Source: Streptomyces aurantiacus JA 4570
Lineage (GTDB): Bacteria > Actinomycetota > Actinomycetes > Streptomycetales > Streptomycetaceae
NCBI RefSeq assembly: GCF_000414115.1
Contig: NZ_AOPZ01000422.1
Coordinates: 1-64,000, forward strand
Length of the DNA stretch: 64,000 nt
Reading direction: 5' to 3'
The position numbers were made by a program, and so were the translations under genes. Positions 6,849-15,564 of this stretch are shown piece after piece (the stretch's first letter is position 1; every line of letters starts with the position of its first letter). Below the pieces are notes generated by a model. The model was not told the DNA's origin and did not search any database. It was given only the letters and a program-made list of their open reading frames with translations.

Positions 6849-9251
6849 ATGGCGGGGCTTTCTACCCCTCATCAGCTTGACCACCCCTCAACCCTCGCAG
6901 CCGCGGTACTGACCGACGACAACCGCCTGATCGTGATGGTCATCGCGGCCGTCGCGGTCGCGGCGCTCGTGCTCGCCTGGGTCCTGGTGCGCCAGGTACT
7001 CACGGCAGGCGAGGGCACCGACAGCATGAAGAAGATCGCGGCAGCGGTCCAGGAAGGCGCGAATGCCTATCTGGGACGACAGATGCGCACCCTTGGCGTA
7101 TTCGCCGTCGTGGTGTTCTTCCTGCTCCTGCTGCTGCCCGCGGACGACTGGAATCAGCGAGCCGGCCGCTCGGTCTTCTTCTTGATCGGCGCGGCCTTCT
7201 CGGCGACCACCGGCTATATCGGTATGTGGCTCGCCGTACGCGCCAATGTGCGCGTGGCCGCCGCGGCACGGGAAGCGACTCCCGCGGAAGGTGAGCCCGA
7301 AAAGGATCTCACCGCCGTCTCGCACAAAGCCATGAAGATCGCTTTCCGCACGGGCGGCGTCGTCGGCATGTTCACGGTGGGGCTCGGTCTGCTCGGCGCC
7401 TCCTGTGTGGTGCTCGTGTACGCGGCCGACGCACCGAAGGTCCTCGAGGGCTTCGGCCTCGGGGCCGCGCTGATCGCGATGTTCATGCGTGTCGGAGGCG
7501 GCATCTTCACCAAGGCCGCCGACGTCGGCGCCGACCTGGTCGGCAAGGTCGAACAGGGCATTCCGGAGGACGATCCGCGCAATGCCGCGACCATCGCCGA
7601 CAACGTGGGCGACAACGTCGGCGACTGCGCCGGGATGGCCGCCGACCTCTTCGAGTCGTACGCCGTCACGCTCGTCGCCGCGCTGATCCTCGGCAAGGCG
7701 GCGTTCGGTGACTCCGGACTCGCGTTCCCGCTGATCGTTCCGGCGATCGGCGTGATCACCGCCATGATCGGGATCTTCGCGGTCGCGCCCCGTCGCGCCG
7801 ACCGCAGCGGCATGACCGCCATCAACCGCGGCTTCTTCATCTCCGCGGGCATCTCGCTGGCACTCGTCGCGGCGGCCGTCTTCGTCTACCTCCCGTCGAC
7901 GTACGCGGAGTTGGACGGAGTCACGGACGAGGCGATCCTCGCCAAGGGCGGCGACCCGCGGATCCTCGCGGTCGTGGCCGTCGCCATCGGCATCGTCATG
8001 GCGGCGCTGATCCAGCAGCTGACCGGCTACTTCACCGAGACCAACCGGCGTCCCGTCAGGGACATCGGCAAGAGCTCGCTCACGGGCCCGGCCACGGTCG
8101 TGCTCGCGGGCATCTCCATCGGGCTCGAATCGGCCGTCTACACCGCGCTGTTGATCGGGCTCGGCGTGTACGGGGCGTTCCTGCTCGGCGGTACGTCGAT
8201 CATGCTCGCACTGTTCGCGGTGGCCCTGGCGGGCACCGGCCTGCTCACCACGGTCGGCGTCATCGTCGCCATGGACACCTTCGGGCCGGTCTCCGACAAC
8301 GCGCAGGGCATCGCCGAGATGTCCGGCGACGTCCAGGGCGCGGGCGCGCAGGTCCTCACCGACCTGGACGCCGTCGGCAACACCACCAAAGCCATCACCA
8401 AGGGCATCGCCATCGCCACGGCCGTACTCGCGGCGTCGGCGCTCTTCGGGTCGTACCGCGACGCGATCGCCGAGGCGGCGGACGACGTCGGCCAGAAACT
8501 CGGCGACGGCGCCCCGATGAACCTGGTGATGGACATCTCACAGCCCAACAACCTGGTGGGCCTGATCCTCGGCGCCGCGGTCGTCTTCCTCTTCTCGGGG
8601 CTGGCGATCAACGCGGTGTCGCGGTCGGCCGGGGCCGTGGTCTACGAGGTGCGACGGCAGTTCCGCGAGCACCCCGGGATCATGGACTACTCGGAGAAGC
8701 CGGAGTACGGGCGCGTCGTCGACATCTGCACCAAGGACGCGCTGCGGGAACTCGCCACGCCGGGTCTGCTCGCCGTGCTCACGCCGATCGCGGTCGGCTT
8801 CAGCCTCGGCGTCGGCGCGCTCGGCTCGTTCCTCGCGGGCGCGATCGGCACCGGCACGCTGATGGCGGTGTTCCTCGCCAACTCCGGTGGCGCGTGGGAC
8901 AACGCCAAGAAGCTCGTCGAGGACGGCCACCACGGCGGCAAGGGCAGTGAGGCCCATGCCGCGACGGTGATCGGTGACACGGTCGGCGACCCGTTCAAGG
9001 ACACCGCGGGTCCGGCGATCAACCCCCTGCTGAAGGTGATGAACCTGGTGGCGCTGCTGATCGCGCCCGCGGTCGTCAAGTTCAGCTACGGCGAGGACAA
9101 GAGCGTGGGGATGCGAGTGGTGATCGCCGCGCTCTCCATCGCGGTCATCGTCGGGGCGGTGTACGTGTCCAAGCGGCGCGGCATCGCCGTGGGCGACGAC
9201 GAGAACCCGGGGAAGGTGGCCAATTCGGCCGACCCGGCGGTGGTTTCGTGA
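6849..9251 (+). CDS. hppA: Membrane-bound proton-translocating pyrophosphatase
   Basis: An 800-aa polytopic pump that hydrolyses pyrophosphate to drive protons across the cytoplasmic membrane. The substrate loop is DVGADLVGKVEQGIPEDDPR (D-x7-K-x-E), followed by the acidic TIADNVGDNVGDCAGMAADL. A third signature lies near the C-terminus (IGDTVGDPFKDTAGP). GNTTKA has lysine where the potassium-dependent class has alanine, so this is predicted to be the K+-independent type. The ATG has aaggaggac just upstream. It is monocistronic, ending at a strong hairpin. Confidence 0.97.
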   Translation: MAGLSTPHQLDHPSTLAAAVLTDDNRLIVMVIAAVAVAALVLAWVLVRQVLTAGEGTDSMKKIAAAVQEGANAYLGRQMRTLGVFAVVVFFLLLLLPADDWNQRAGRSVFFLIGAAFSATTGYIGMWLAVRANVRVAAAAREATPAEGEPEKDLTAVSHKAMKIAFRTGGVVGMFTVGLGLLGASCVVLVYAADAPKVLEGFGLGAALIAMFMRVGGGIFTKAADVGADLVGKVEQGIPEDDPRNAATIADNVGDNVGDCAGMAADLFESYAVTLVAALILGKAAFGDSGLAFPLIVPAIGVITAMIGIFAVAPRRADRSGMTAINRGFFISAGISLALVAAAVFVYLPSTYAELDGVTDEAILAKGGDPRILAVVAVAIGIVMAALIQQLTGYFTETNRRPVRDIGKSSLTGPATVVLAGISIGLESAVYTALLIGLGVYGAFLLGGTSIMLALFAVALAGTGLLTTVGVIVAMDTFGPVSDNAQGIAEMSGDVQGAGAQVLTDLDAVGNTTKAITKGIAIATAVLAASALFGSYRDAIAEAADDVGQKLGDGAPMNLVMDISQPNNLVGLILGAAVVFLFSGLAINAVSRSAGAVVYEVRRQFREHPGIMDYSEKPEYGRVVDICTKDALRELATPGLLAVLTPIAVGFSLGVGALGSFLAGAIGTGTLMAVFLANSGGAWDNAKKLVEDGHHGGKGSEAHAATVIGDTVGDPFKDTAGPAINPLLKVMNLVALLIAPAVVKFSYGEDKSVGMRVVIAALSIAVIVGAVYVSKRRGIAVGDDENPGKVANSADPAVVS

Positions 9252-9278
9252 CCTAGACGGGTACCAGGAACCGCTCAA

Positions 9279-9322
9279 CACGCGGGCGGGCGGCGCTTTT
9301 TGAGGCGCCGTCCGCCCGCGTG
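9279..9322 (+). terminator. Intrinsic terminator after hppA
   Basis: An 18-bp stem, cacgcgggcgggcggcgc (9279-9296) against gcgccgtccgcccgcgtg (9305-9322), with one G-U pair and an 8-nt loop containing five T. It lies 28 nt after the hppA stop. Confidence 0.8.
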
Positions 9323-9486
9323 TGCGTGCGGCGGGGTCGCGTGCGCGGCCCTCGTGAGCCTTCTCTCGTCCGCCGCACCTTGGTGCAAATGGCTTCAATA
9401 GCGGACGTAACGTACCCCTGGCATGCGGTTGTCGCCCGGTTGGCGTGTAAGTTCCGGGGCCGAGAGCCATGGAAGGGACCAATCCG

Positions 9487-10059
9487 GTGAACAAGAAGCT
9501 CGCGGCCGCACTGTCCGGCGGTGCGGTACTGGTACTGGCGCTGTCGGGATGCAGCAGTGACGACGGTGACAAGAAGCTGGACGACTGGGCCAAGAAGGTC
9601 TGCGACACGGCCGTCGGGCCGCAGTCGAAGAAGATCGCCGAAGCCAACGCGGCGATCAAGAAGCAGACCGCCGACAACAGTTCGCCGGACGAGGTCAAGG
9701 CGACCGACTCCAAGGCGTTCGGGGACATCTCCACCGCGTACGCCCAGCGCGCCACCGCCCTGAAGAAGGCGGGCGCCCCGCCCGTCGACGACGGCGAGAA
9801 GAAGCTCAACGACGCGGTGAAGGAGCTGGACGGCCTCTCCAAGTCGTACGCCGACCTGAAGACGCAGACCGACAAGCTCGACACCAAGGACCAGTCGGCC
9901 TTCGCGGACGACCTCGCGAAGATCGCCGAGGAGCTGGGCAAGCTCAGCAAGAGCGAGAACACGGCACAGAAGAAGCTGGAGGAGGGTGACGCGGGCAAGG
10001 CGATGCGCGAGCAGGACAGCTGCAAGACCGCGGCCTCCTCGCCGCCCGCGAACAGCTAG
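9487..10059 (+). CDS. Small secreted lipoprotein
   Basis: A 190-aa predicted lipoprotein of unknown role. The signal peptide starts NKKLAAALSGG and ends in the lipobox LALSGC, so the mature Cys would be lipidated at the outer face of the membrane. The rest is Lys/Asp/Ala-rich helical sequence, probably a coiled coil (LKKAGAPP, ELDGLSKSYADLKTQTDKL). I chose GTG 9487 because gaaggga lies about 9 nt upstream; ATG 9469 would add six residues. It stands alone between hppA and a methyltransferase gene. Confidence 0.8.
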   Translation: MNKKLAAALSGGAVLVLALSGCSSDDGDKKLDDWAKKVCDTAVGPQSKKIAEANAAIKKQTADNSSPDEVKATDSKAFGDISTAYAQRATALKKAGAPPVDDGEKKLNDAVKELDGLSKSYADLKTQTDKLDTKDQSAFADDLAKIAEELGKLSKSENTAQKKLEEGDAGKAMREQDSCKTAASSPPANS

Positions 10060-10086
10060 GGGCCTCGCCGCCCGCGAACGGCTGGG
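10037..10086 (+). repeat. 24-bp duplication spanning the lipoprotein stop codon
   Basis: cctcgccgcccgcgaacagc (10037-) recurs as cctcgccgcccgcgaacggc (10063-). The first copy encodes the last residues and stop of the lipoprotein, and the second is a non-coding echo. It looks like a slippage duplication. Confidence 0.7.
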
Positions 10087-10245
10087 CGCCGGGCCGGGCG
10101 TTCGGACGGCCGGGCGTCGGACTGGCCGTCAGGCCGCCCCCGCCGCCCGGTCGTCCCGCCGTTCCGCTCATCCGTACGGCCGTCTGCCCCCGGTGCCCAG
10201 TGGCGCCGGGGGCGCAGTCTTGAGCGGGCGGGTCACAATTGGAGG

Positions 10246-11790
10246 GTGAGTATCGCCAGCATGCCCTTGCCCTCGTCCGACCGTGCCGATGTGTCCGCGC
10301 GGCTGCGGGAAGCCTTCCTCGCCGCCGACTTCACCGCCGACGGGCTGCTCGAACTGCTCGGGGCGCCCGCCTACGCAGCGCTCGCCCGCAGCGAGACCGT
10401 GCCCGCCCTGAGGGCCACCCGGGGCGACGGCACGCTGGAGTCGCTCGTACGGCTGTTCCTGCTGCAGGATTCCGTGCCCCACGCGCGCGTGGCCGGCGTT
10501 CTGCCCGTCGACGCCCTCCTGGAGAGCGGCTGGCTCGTGGCGGCAGAAGCGGGCGGCGAGGGTGCCGGGGGCGCCGGGAGCGGGCTCAGGGCGACCGTGG
10601 ACGTGCGGCCCTACGGCGGGCCGGACGGCGAGGACTGGTTCATCGTGTCCGACCTGGGGTGCGCGGTCGGCGGGGCCGGCGGCATCGGGAGCCGGGACGA
10701 GGGCGTGGTGCTCGGCGTCGGCGGCGCGTCCACGACACTCGCGGGGATCACGGTGCGGGCGCCCGTCGCGAGCGCCCTCGACATCGGCACCGGCTCCGGC
10801 ATCCAGGCCCTGCACGCCTCCCGGCACGCCACCCGCGTCACCGCGACCGACCTCAACCCCCGCGCCCTGCAATGCACCCGGCTCACGCTCGCCCTCTCCG
10901 GCGCCCCTGAGGCGGACCTGCGGGAGGGCTCCCTGTACGAGCCGGTGGGCGAGGCGACGTACGACCTGATCGTGTCCAACCCGCCGTTCGTCATCTCGCC
11001 CGGCGCCCGGCTGACCTACCGGGACGGCGGCATGGGCGGGGACGATCTGTGCCGCTCGATCGTTCAGGAGGCGGGGGCACGGCTGAACGAAGGGGGGTAC
11101 GCACAGTTTCTCGCCAACTGGCAGCACGTGGAGGGCGAGGAGTGGACCGAGCGGCTCCGCTCCTGGGTGCCGCGTGGCTGTGACGCGTGGATCGTGCAGC
11201 GCGAGGTCCAGGACGTCACGCAGTACGCCGAGCTGTGGCTCAGGGACGCCGGGGACCACCGCACCGACCCGGCCGAGTACGCAGCGCGGTACGACGCGTG
11301 GCTGGACGAGTTCGAGGCCCGCAAGACCCGGGGCGTCGGCTTCGGCTGGATCACCCTGCGCAAGTCCGGCGCCGCCGAGCCGTCCGTGACCGTCGAGGAG
11401 TGGCCGCACCCCGTCGAGCAGCCACTCGGCGAGGCGGTGCAGAAGTTCTTCGAGCGGCAGGACTATCTGCGCGACCACGACGACGCCGCGCTGCTCGCCG
11501 CGCACTTCAAGCTCGCCGGTGAAGTGGTGCAGGAGCAGGTCGGCCTGCCCGGCGCCGAGGACCCGGAGCACGTCGTGCTGCGCCAGCACCGCGGCATGCG
11601 GCGGGCCACCCAGGTGGACACGGTGGGCGCGGGCTTCGCGGGCGTGTGCGACGGCTCGCTGAGCGCCGGCCGGATCCTGGACGCCATCGCCCAGCTCATG
11701 GGCGAGGACCCGGTGCTGCTCCGCGACCGCACCCCGGCCCAGATCCGGCTCCTGGTGGAGCAGGGGTTCCTGGAGCCCGTGGGGCGGTAG
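10246..11790 (+). CDS. Class I SAM-dependent methyltransferase (HemK/RlmG-like)
   Basis: A 514-aa protein with an N-terminal helical domain (1-175) of the kind found in actinobacterial methyltransferases, then a Rossmann methyltransferase domain. Motif I is ALDIGTGSGIQALHAS, the ATDLNPRAL strand binds SAM, and the catalytic loop is NPPF, as in N-methyltransferases acting on glutamine or exocyclic amines. A C-terminal domain of about 200 aa has no motif I recognise. GTG at 10246 follows ggaggg closely. The substrate cannot be read from the sequence. Confidence 0.85.
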   Translation: MSIASMPLPSSDRADVSARLREAFLAADFTADGLLELLGAPAYAALARSETVPALRATRGDGTLESLVRLFLLQDSVPHARVAGVLPVDALLESGWLVAAEAGGEGAGGAGSGLRATVDVRPYGGPDGEDWFIVSDLGCAVGGAGGIGSRDEGVVLGVGGASTTLAGITVRAPVASALDIGTGSGIQALHASRHATRVTATDLNPRALQCTRLTLALSGAPEADLREGSLYEPVGEATYDLIVSNPPFVISPGARLTYRDGGMGGDDLCRSIVQEAGARLNEGGYAQFLANWQHVEGEEWTERLRSWVPRGCDAWIVQREVQDVTQYAELWLRDAGDHRTDPAEYAARYDAWLDEFEARKTRGVGFGWITLRKSGAAEPSVTVEEWPHPVEQPLGEAVQKFFERQDYLRDHDDAALLAAHFKLAGEVVQEQVGLPGAEDPEHVVLRQHRGMRRATQVDTVGAGFAGVCDGSLSAGRILDAIAQLMGEDPVLLRDRTPAQIRLLVEQGFLEPVGR

Positions 11791-11997
11791 GGGCGCCAGG
11801 GGTGACTGACGGAGTGGGCGAAATCAACCCCTCGCGGAGGGAAATCAGCCCCTCCTGGAGGGAAACCAGCCATTGTGGGCCCTGCCCGCCGCTCCCTGTT
11901 CACCCGGATTTCGCGCTTCCGCCGTCCGGACGTGCCAGCCTCCGCAGCCGGGGTACCCGACAGGTGCCGCGCACGGACGGCACGGGAGGCCAGGGGC

Positions 11998-12195
11998 ATG
12001 GAGAGCGGACCAGCGATCTTCGCCGGAACGGTGTTCGCGCTGTTCGGGGCCGGACTGCTGCTCTGGACGGGCACCCGCGTCGCCCACCGCGCCCCCGTGG
12101 CCCACGGCGTCCACCCCACCGCCGCCGCCACCCTCGCGACCTTGGCGGGATCCGGCGCCCTGGCCCTGGCGGTGTGGTGCTTCACACGTCTGTGA
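11998..12195 (+). CDS. Small membrane protein
   Basis: A 65-aa protein with two predicted membrane helices (IFAGTVFALFGAGLLLWTG and AAATLATLAGSGALALAVWC). The ATG has ccaggggc directly upstream; an upstream in-frame extension to 11875 looks non-coding. Unknown function. The 200 nt before it holds two diverged copies of ggagggaaatcagcccctcc. Confidence 0.65.
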   Translation: MESGPAIFAGTVFALFGAGLLLWTGTRVAHRAPVAHGVHPTAAATLATLAGSGALALAVWCFTRL

Positions 12196-12591
12196 GGCCC
12201 GGCGCGGGAAAGCCGTAGAAGAACGGCCCGGGCAGGCCGCCGCAGCGCAAAAAGGGCGGGTGGGTGGGAGAGAAAGCCCGTCCGGCGTTTGAGGACGAGC
12301 GCGCAGCGCGACGGACGGCAAGCCAGGCCGACGGCAACAATAAAAAGGACCCGACCCAACACCGCTCAAGGCCCCGGGGCCAGCCCAGGCGGCAGGAATG
12401 GCGGTAGTCGGGTTACCGTTCGAGTGGCCGTTGCGGGCTTTTCCCGTTTGACACGGGGGCGGGATGTACCGTCACACTCCGCAGCGTCAGCGCAACCGCA
12501 AGCGCAGTTACGGCGCCCCACCAGGCGCCGGCACCGCACTGCCGATGCACCGAGCACTGCCACCGAGCGTCGACCGGAGAGAAGAGCGAAG

Positions 12592-15423
12592 TTGTCCCCG
12601 ACCAGCGAGACCGCACATGGCGGCCGCCGACTCGTCATCGTCGAGTCGCCTGCCAAGGCGAAGACGATCAAGGGCTACCTCGGCCCCGGATACGTAGTCG
12701 AGGCGAGCGTCGGGCACATCCGTGACCTCCCCAACGGCGCCGCGGAGGTCCCCGAGAAGTACACGGGCGAGGTGCGCCGCCTCGGCGTGGACGTCGAGCA
12801 CGACTTCCAGCCGATCTACGTCGTCAATGCCGACAAGAAGGCGCAGGTCAAGAAGCTCAAGGACCTCCTGAAGGACTCCGACGAGCTCTACCTCGCCACC
12901 GATGAGGACCGCGAGGGCGAAGCCATCGCGTGGCACCTCCTCGAGGTCCTGAAGCCCAAGGTCCCGGTCAAGCGCATGGTGTTCCACGAGATCACCAAGG
13001 ACGCGATCCAGGGCGCCGTCGCCAACCCGCGCGAGCTCAACCAGCGCATGGTCGACGCCCAGGAGACCCGCCGCATCCTGGACCGTCTGTACGGCTACGA
13101 AGTCTCGCCGGTGCTGTGGAAGAAGGTCATGCCGCGGCTGTCGGCAGGCCGCGTGCAGTCCGTCGCGACCCGGCTCGTCGTCGAGCGCGAACGCGAGCGC
13201 ATCGCCTTCCGCTCCGCCGAGTACTGGGACCTCACCGGCACCTTCGGCACCGGCCGCCCCGGTGACTCCAGCGACCCCTCCCAGCTCGTCGCCCGCCTCA
13301 CGACGGTCGACGGCAAGCGCGTCGCGCAGGGCCGCGACTTCGACTCGCTCGGCCAGCTGAAGAGCCAGAACACCCTGCACCTGGACGAGGCCAACGCCCG
13401 CGCGCTGGCCGCCGCCCTGGAGAACACCGACTTCTCCGTACGCTCCGTCGAGTCCAAGCCGTACCGCCGCTCTCCGTACGCCCCGTTCCGTACGACGACG
13501 CTCCAGCAGGAAGCCTCGCGCAAGCTCGGCTTCGGCGCGAAGGCGACCATGCAGGTGGCGCAGAAGCTGTACGAGAACGGCTTCATCACCTATATGCGTA
13601 CGGACTCCACGACGCTGTCGGACACGGCCGTCACCGCGGCCCGCGCCCAGGTCACGCAGCTCTACGGCGGCGACTACCTGCCGGACAAGCCGCGTACGTA
13701 CGCCGGGAAGGTCAAGAACGCGCAGGAGGCGCACGAGGCGATCCGCCCCTCGGGTGATCGTTTCCGCACGCCCGCCGAGACCGGCCTGACCGGCGACCAG
13801 TTCCGGCTCTACGAACTGATCTGGAAGCGGACCGTCGCCTCCCAGATGAAGGACGCGACCGGCAACTCGGTCACCGTCAAGATCGGCGGCCGAACCGCCG
13901 ACGGCCGCGAAGCCGAGTTCAGCGCGTCCGGCAAGACCATCACCTTCCACGGCTTCCTCAAGGCGTACGTGGAGGGCGCGGACGACCCGAACGCCGAGCT
14001 GGACGACCGCGAGCGCCGGCTGCCGCAGGTCTCCGAAGGCGACGCGCTGTCCGTCGAGGAGATCTCGGTCGACGGCCACGCGACCAAGCCGCCGGCCCGC
14101 TACACCGAGGCATCGCTGGTCAAGGAGCTGGAAGAGCGCGAGATCGGCCGCCCGTCGACGTACGCGTCGATCATCGGCACGATCCTCGACCGCGGCTACG
14201 TCTTCAAGAAGGGCACGGCCCTGGTGCCGTCCTTCCTCTCCTTCGCCGTCGTCAACCTCCTGGAGAAGCACTTCGGGCGGCTCGTCGACTACGACTTCAC
14301 CGCCCGCATGGAGGACGACCTCGACCGCATCGCGCGCGGCGAGGCGCAGGCCGTGCCGTGGCTGCGGCGGTTCTACTTCGGCGAGGGCGAGCCCTCCGGA
14401 GGCGCCGCCGACGCCGGGAACGGCGACGGCGACCACCTGGGCGGCCTCAAGGAACTCGTCACCGACCTGGGCGCCATCGACGCCCGCGAGGTGTCGTCCT
14501 TCCCCGTGGGCAACGACATCGTGCTCCGCGTCGGCCGCTACGGCCCCTACATCGAGCGCGGCGAGCGCGACTCCGAGGGCCACCAGCGCGCCGACGTCCC
14601 CGACGACCTGGCGCCCGACGAGCTCACCGTCGAGTACGCGGAGGAACTGCTCGCCAAGCCCAGCGGCGACTTCGCGCTCGGCACGGACCCGGGGACGGGC
14701 CGCGAGATCATCGCCAAGGACGGCCGGTACGGTCCGTACGTGACGGAGGTGCTCCCCGAGGGCACCCCGAAGACCGGCAAGAACGCGGTCAAGCCGCGCA
14801 CGGCGTCCCTCTTCAAGTCCATGTCCCTGGACACCGTGACGCTCGAGGACGCGCTGAAGCTGATGTCGCTGCCGCGCGTCGTCGGCAAGGACGCCGAAGG
14901 CGTGGAGATCACCGCGCAGAACGGTCGCTACGGCCCGTATCTGAAGAAGGGCACGGACTCGCGCTCCCTGGAGACCGAGGAGCAGCTCTTCAACATCACG
15001 CTGGACGAGGCCCTGGAGATCTACTCCAAGCCGAAGCAGCGCGGCCGCGCGGCCGCCAAGCCGCCGCTGAAGGAGCTCGGCGAGGACCCGGTCAGCGCCA
15101 AGCCCGTCGTCGTCAAGGACGGCCGCTTCGGTCCGTACGTGACGGACGGCGAGACCAACGCGACGCTGCGGTCCGGCGACAGCGTCGAGGAGATCACCCC
15201 CGAGCGGGGTTTCGAACTCCTCGCCGAGAAGCGCGCCAAGGGGCCCGCGAAGAAGACCGCCAAGAAGGTGGCCAAGAAGGCCCCGGCGAAGAAAACGACG
15301 GCTAAGAAGACTGCCGCCAAGAAAACAGCAGCCAAGAAGACGACGACCGCGGCCAAGAAGACCACCACCAAGGCGGCCGCTGCCAAGAAGACGACGGCTT
15401 CGAAGGCCACGGCCGACGACTGA
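12592..15423 (+). CDS. topA: DNA topoisomerase I
   Basis: A type IA topoisomerase of 943 aa that relaxes negative supercoils. The TOPRIM domain opens with RRLVIVESPAKAKTIKGYLG and has the acidic DEDREGEAIAWHL. The catalytic tyrosine lies in GFITYMRTDSTTLS (Tyr334 from this start). Several C-terminal modules each carry G-R-Y/F-GPY motifs instead of zinc fingers. The last ~55 residues are lysine/alanine repeats (KKTAAKK and variants), known in Streptomyces TopA to support processivity. TTG 12592 is chosen because the family starts at SETAHGGRRLV and ggagagaag precedes it. In-frame sequence upstream to 12289 is intergenic repeat. Confidence 0.96.
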   Translation: MSPTSETAHGGRRLVIVESPAKAKTIKGYLGPGYVVEASVGHIRDLPNGAAEVPEKYTGEVRRLGVDVEHDFQPIYVVNADKKAQVKKLKDLLKDSDELYLATDEDREGEAIAWHLLEVLKPKVPVKRMVFHEITKDAIQGAVANPRELNQRMVDAQETRRILDRLYGYEVSPVLWKKVMPRLSAGRVQSVATRLVVERERERIAFRSAEYWDLTGTFGTGRPGDSSDPSQLVARLTTVDGKRVAQGRDFDSLGQLKSQNTLHLDEANARALAAALENTDFSVRSVESKPYRRSPYAPFRTTTLQQEASRKLGFGAKATMQVAQKLYENGFITYMRTDSTTLSDTAVTAARAQVTQLYGGDYLPDKPRTYAGKVKNAQEAHEAIRPSGDRFRTPAETGLTGDQFRLYELIWKRTVASQMKDATGNSVTVKIGGRTADGREAEFSASGKTITFHGFLKAYVEGADDPNAELDDRERRLPQVSEGDALSVEEISVDGHATKPPARYTEASLVKELEEREIGRPSTYASIIGTILDRGYVFKKGTALVPSFLSFAVVNLLEKHFGRLVDYDFTARMEDDLDRIARGEAQAVPWLRRFYFGEGEPSGGAADAGNGDGDHLGGLKELVTDLGAIDAREVSSFPVGNDIVLRVGRYGPYIERGERDSEGHQRADVPDDLAPDELTVEYAEELLAKPSGDFALGTDPGTGREIIAKDGRYGPYVTEVLPEGTPKTGKNAVKPRTASLFKSMSLDTVTLEDALKLMSLPRVVGKDAEGVEITAQNGRYGPYLKKGTDSRSLETEEQLFNITLDEALEIYSKPKQRGRAAAKPPLKELGEDPVSAKPVVVKDGRFGPYVTDGETNATLRSGDSVEEITPERGFELLAEKRAKGPAKKTAKKVAKKAPAKKTTAKKTAAKKTAAKKTTTAAKKTTTKAAAAKKTTASKATADD

Positions 15424-15462
15424 GCCGCGGCAGCGGTCCGCATCGGCGGCGCACACCGAACC

Positions 15463-15511
15463 GGCCACCGCGCCGGGGCCCTCCCACCACGGGAGCCCCG
15501 GCGCGGTGGCC
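15463..15511. terminator. Hairpin between topA and tmk
   Basis: A long stem of about 22 bp: ggccaccgcgccggggc (15463-15479) pairs with gccccggcgcggtggcc (15495-15511), with ctccc/gggag inside and one bulged C. There is no T run, as is usual for strong actinobacterial hairpin terminators. Confidence 0.75.
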
Positions 15512-15564
15512 GTATGTTCGGACGGGCCCCGCAGGGAACGCGGGCGTCCAGATAGGCTGGACGG

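Noticed and set aside
8138..10025. Minus-strand frames across hppA and the lipoprotein gene
   Set aside because: They cross a strong terminator and two well-supported + strand genes; no domain is visible.
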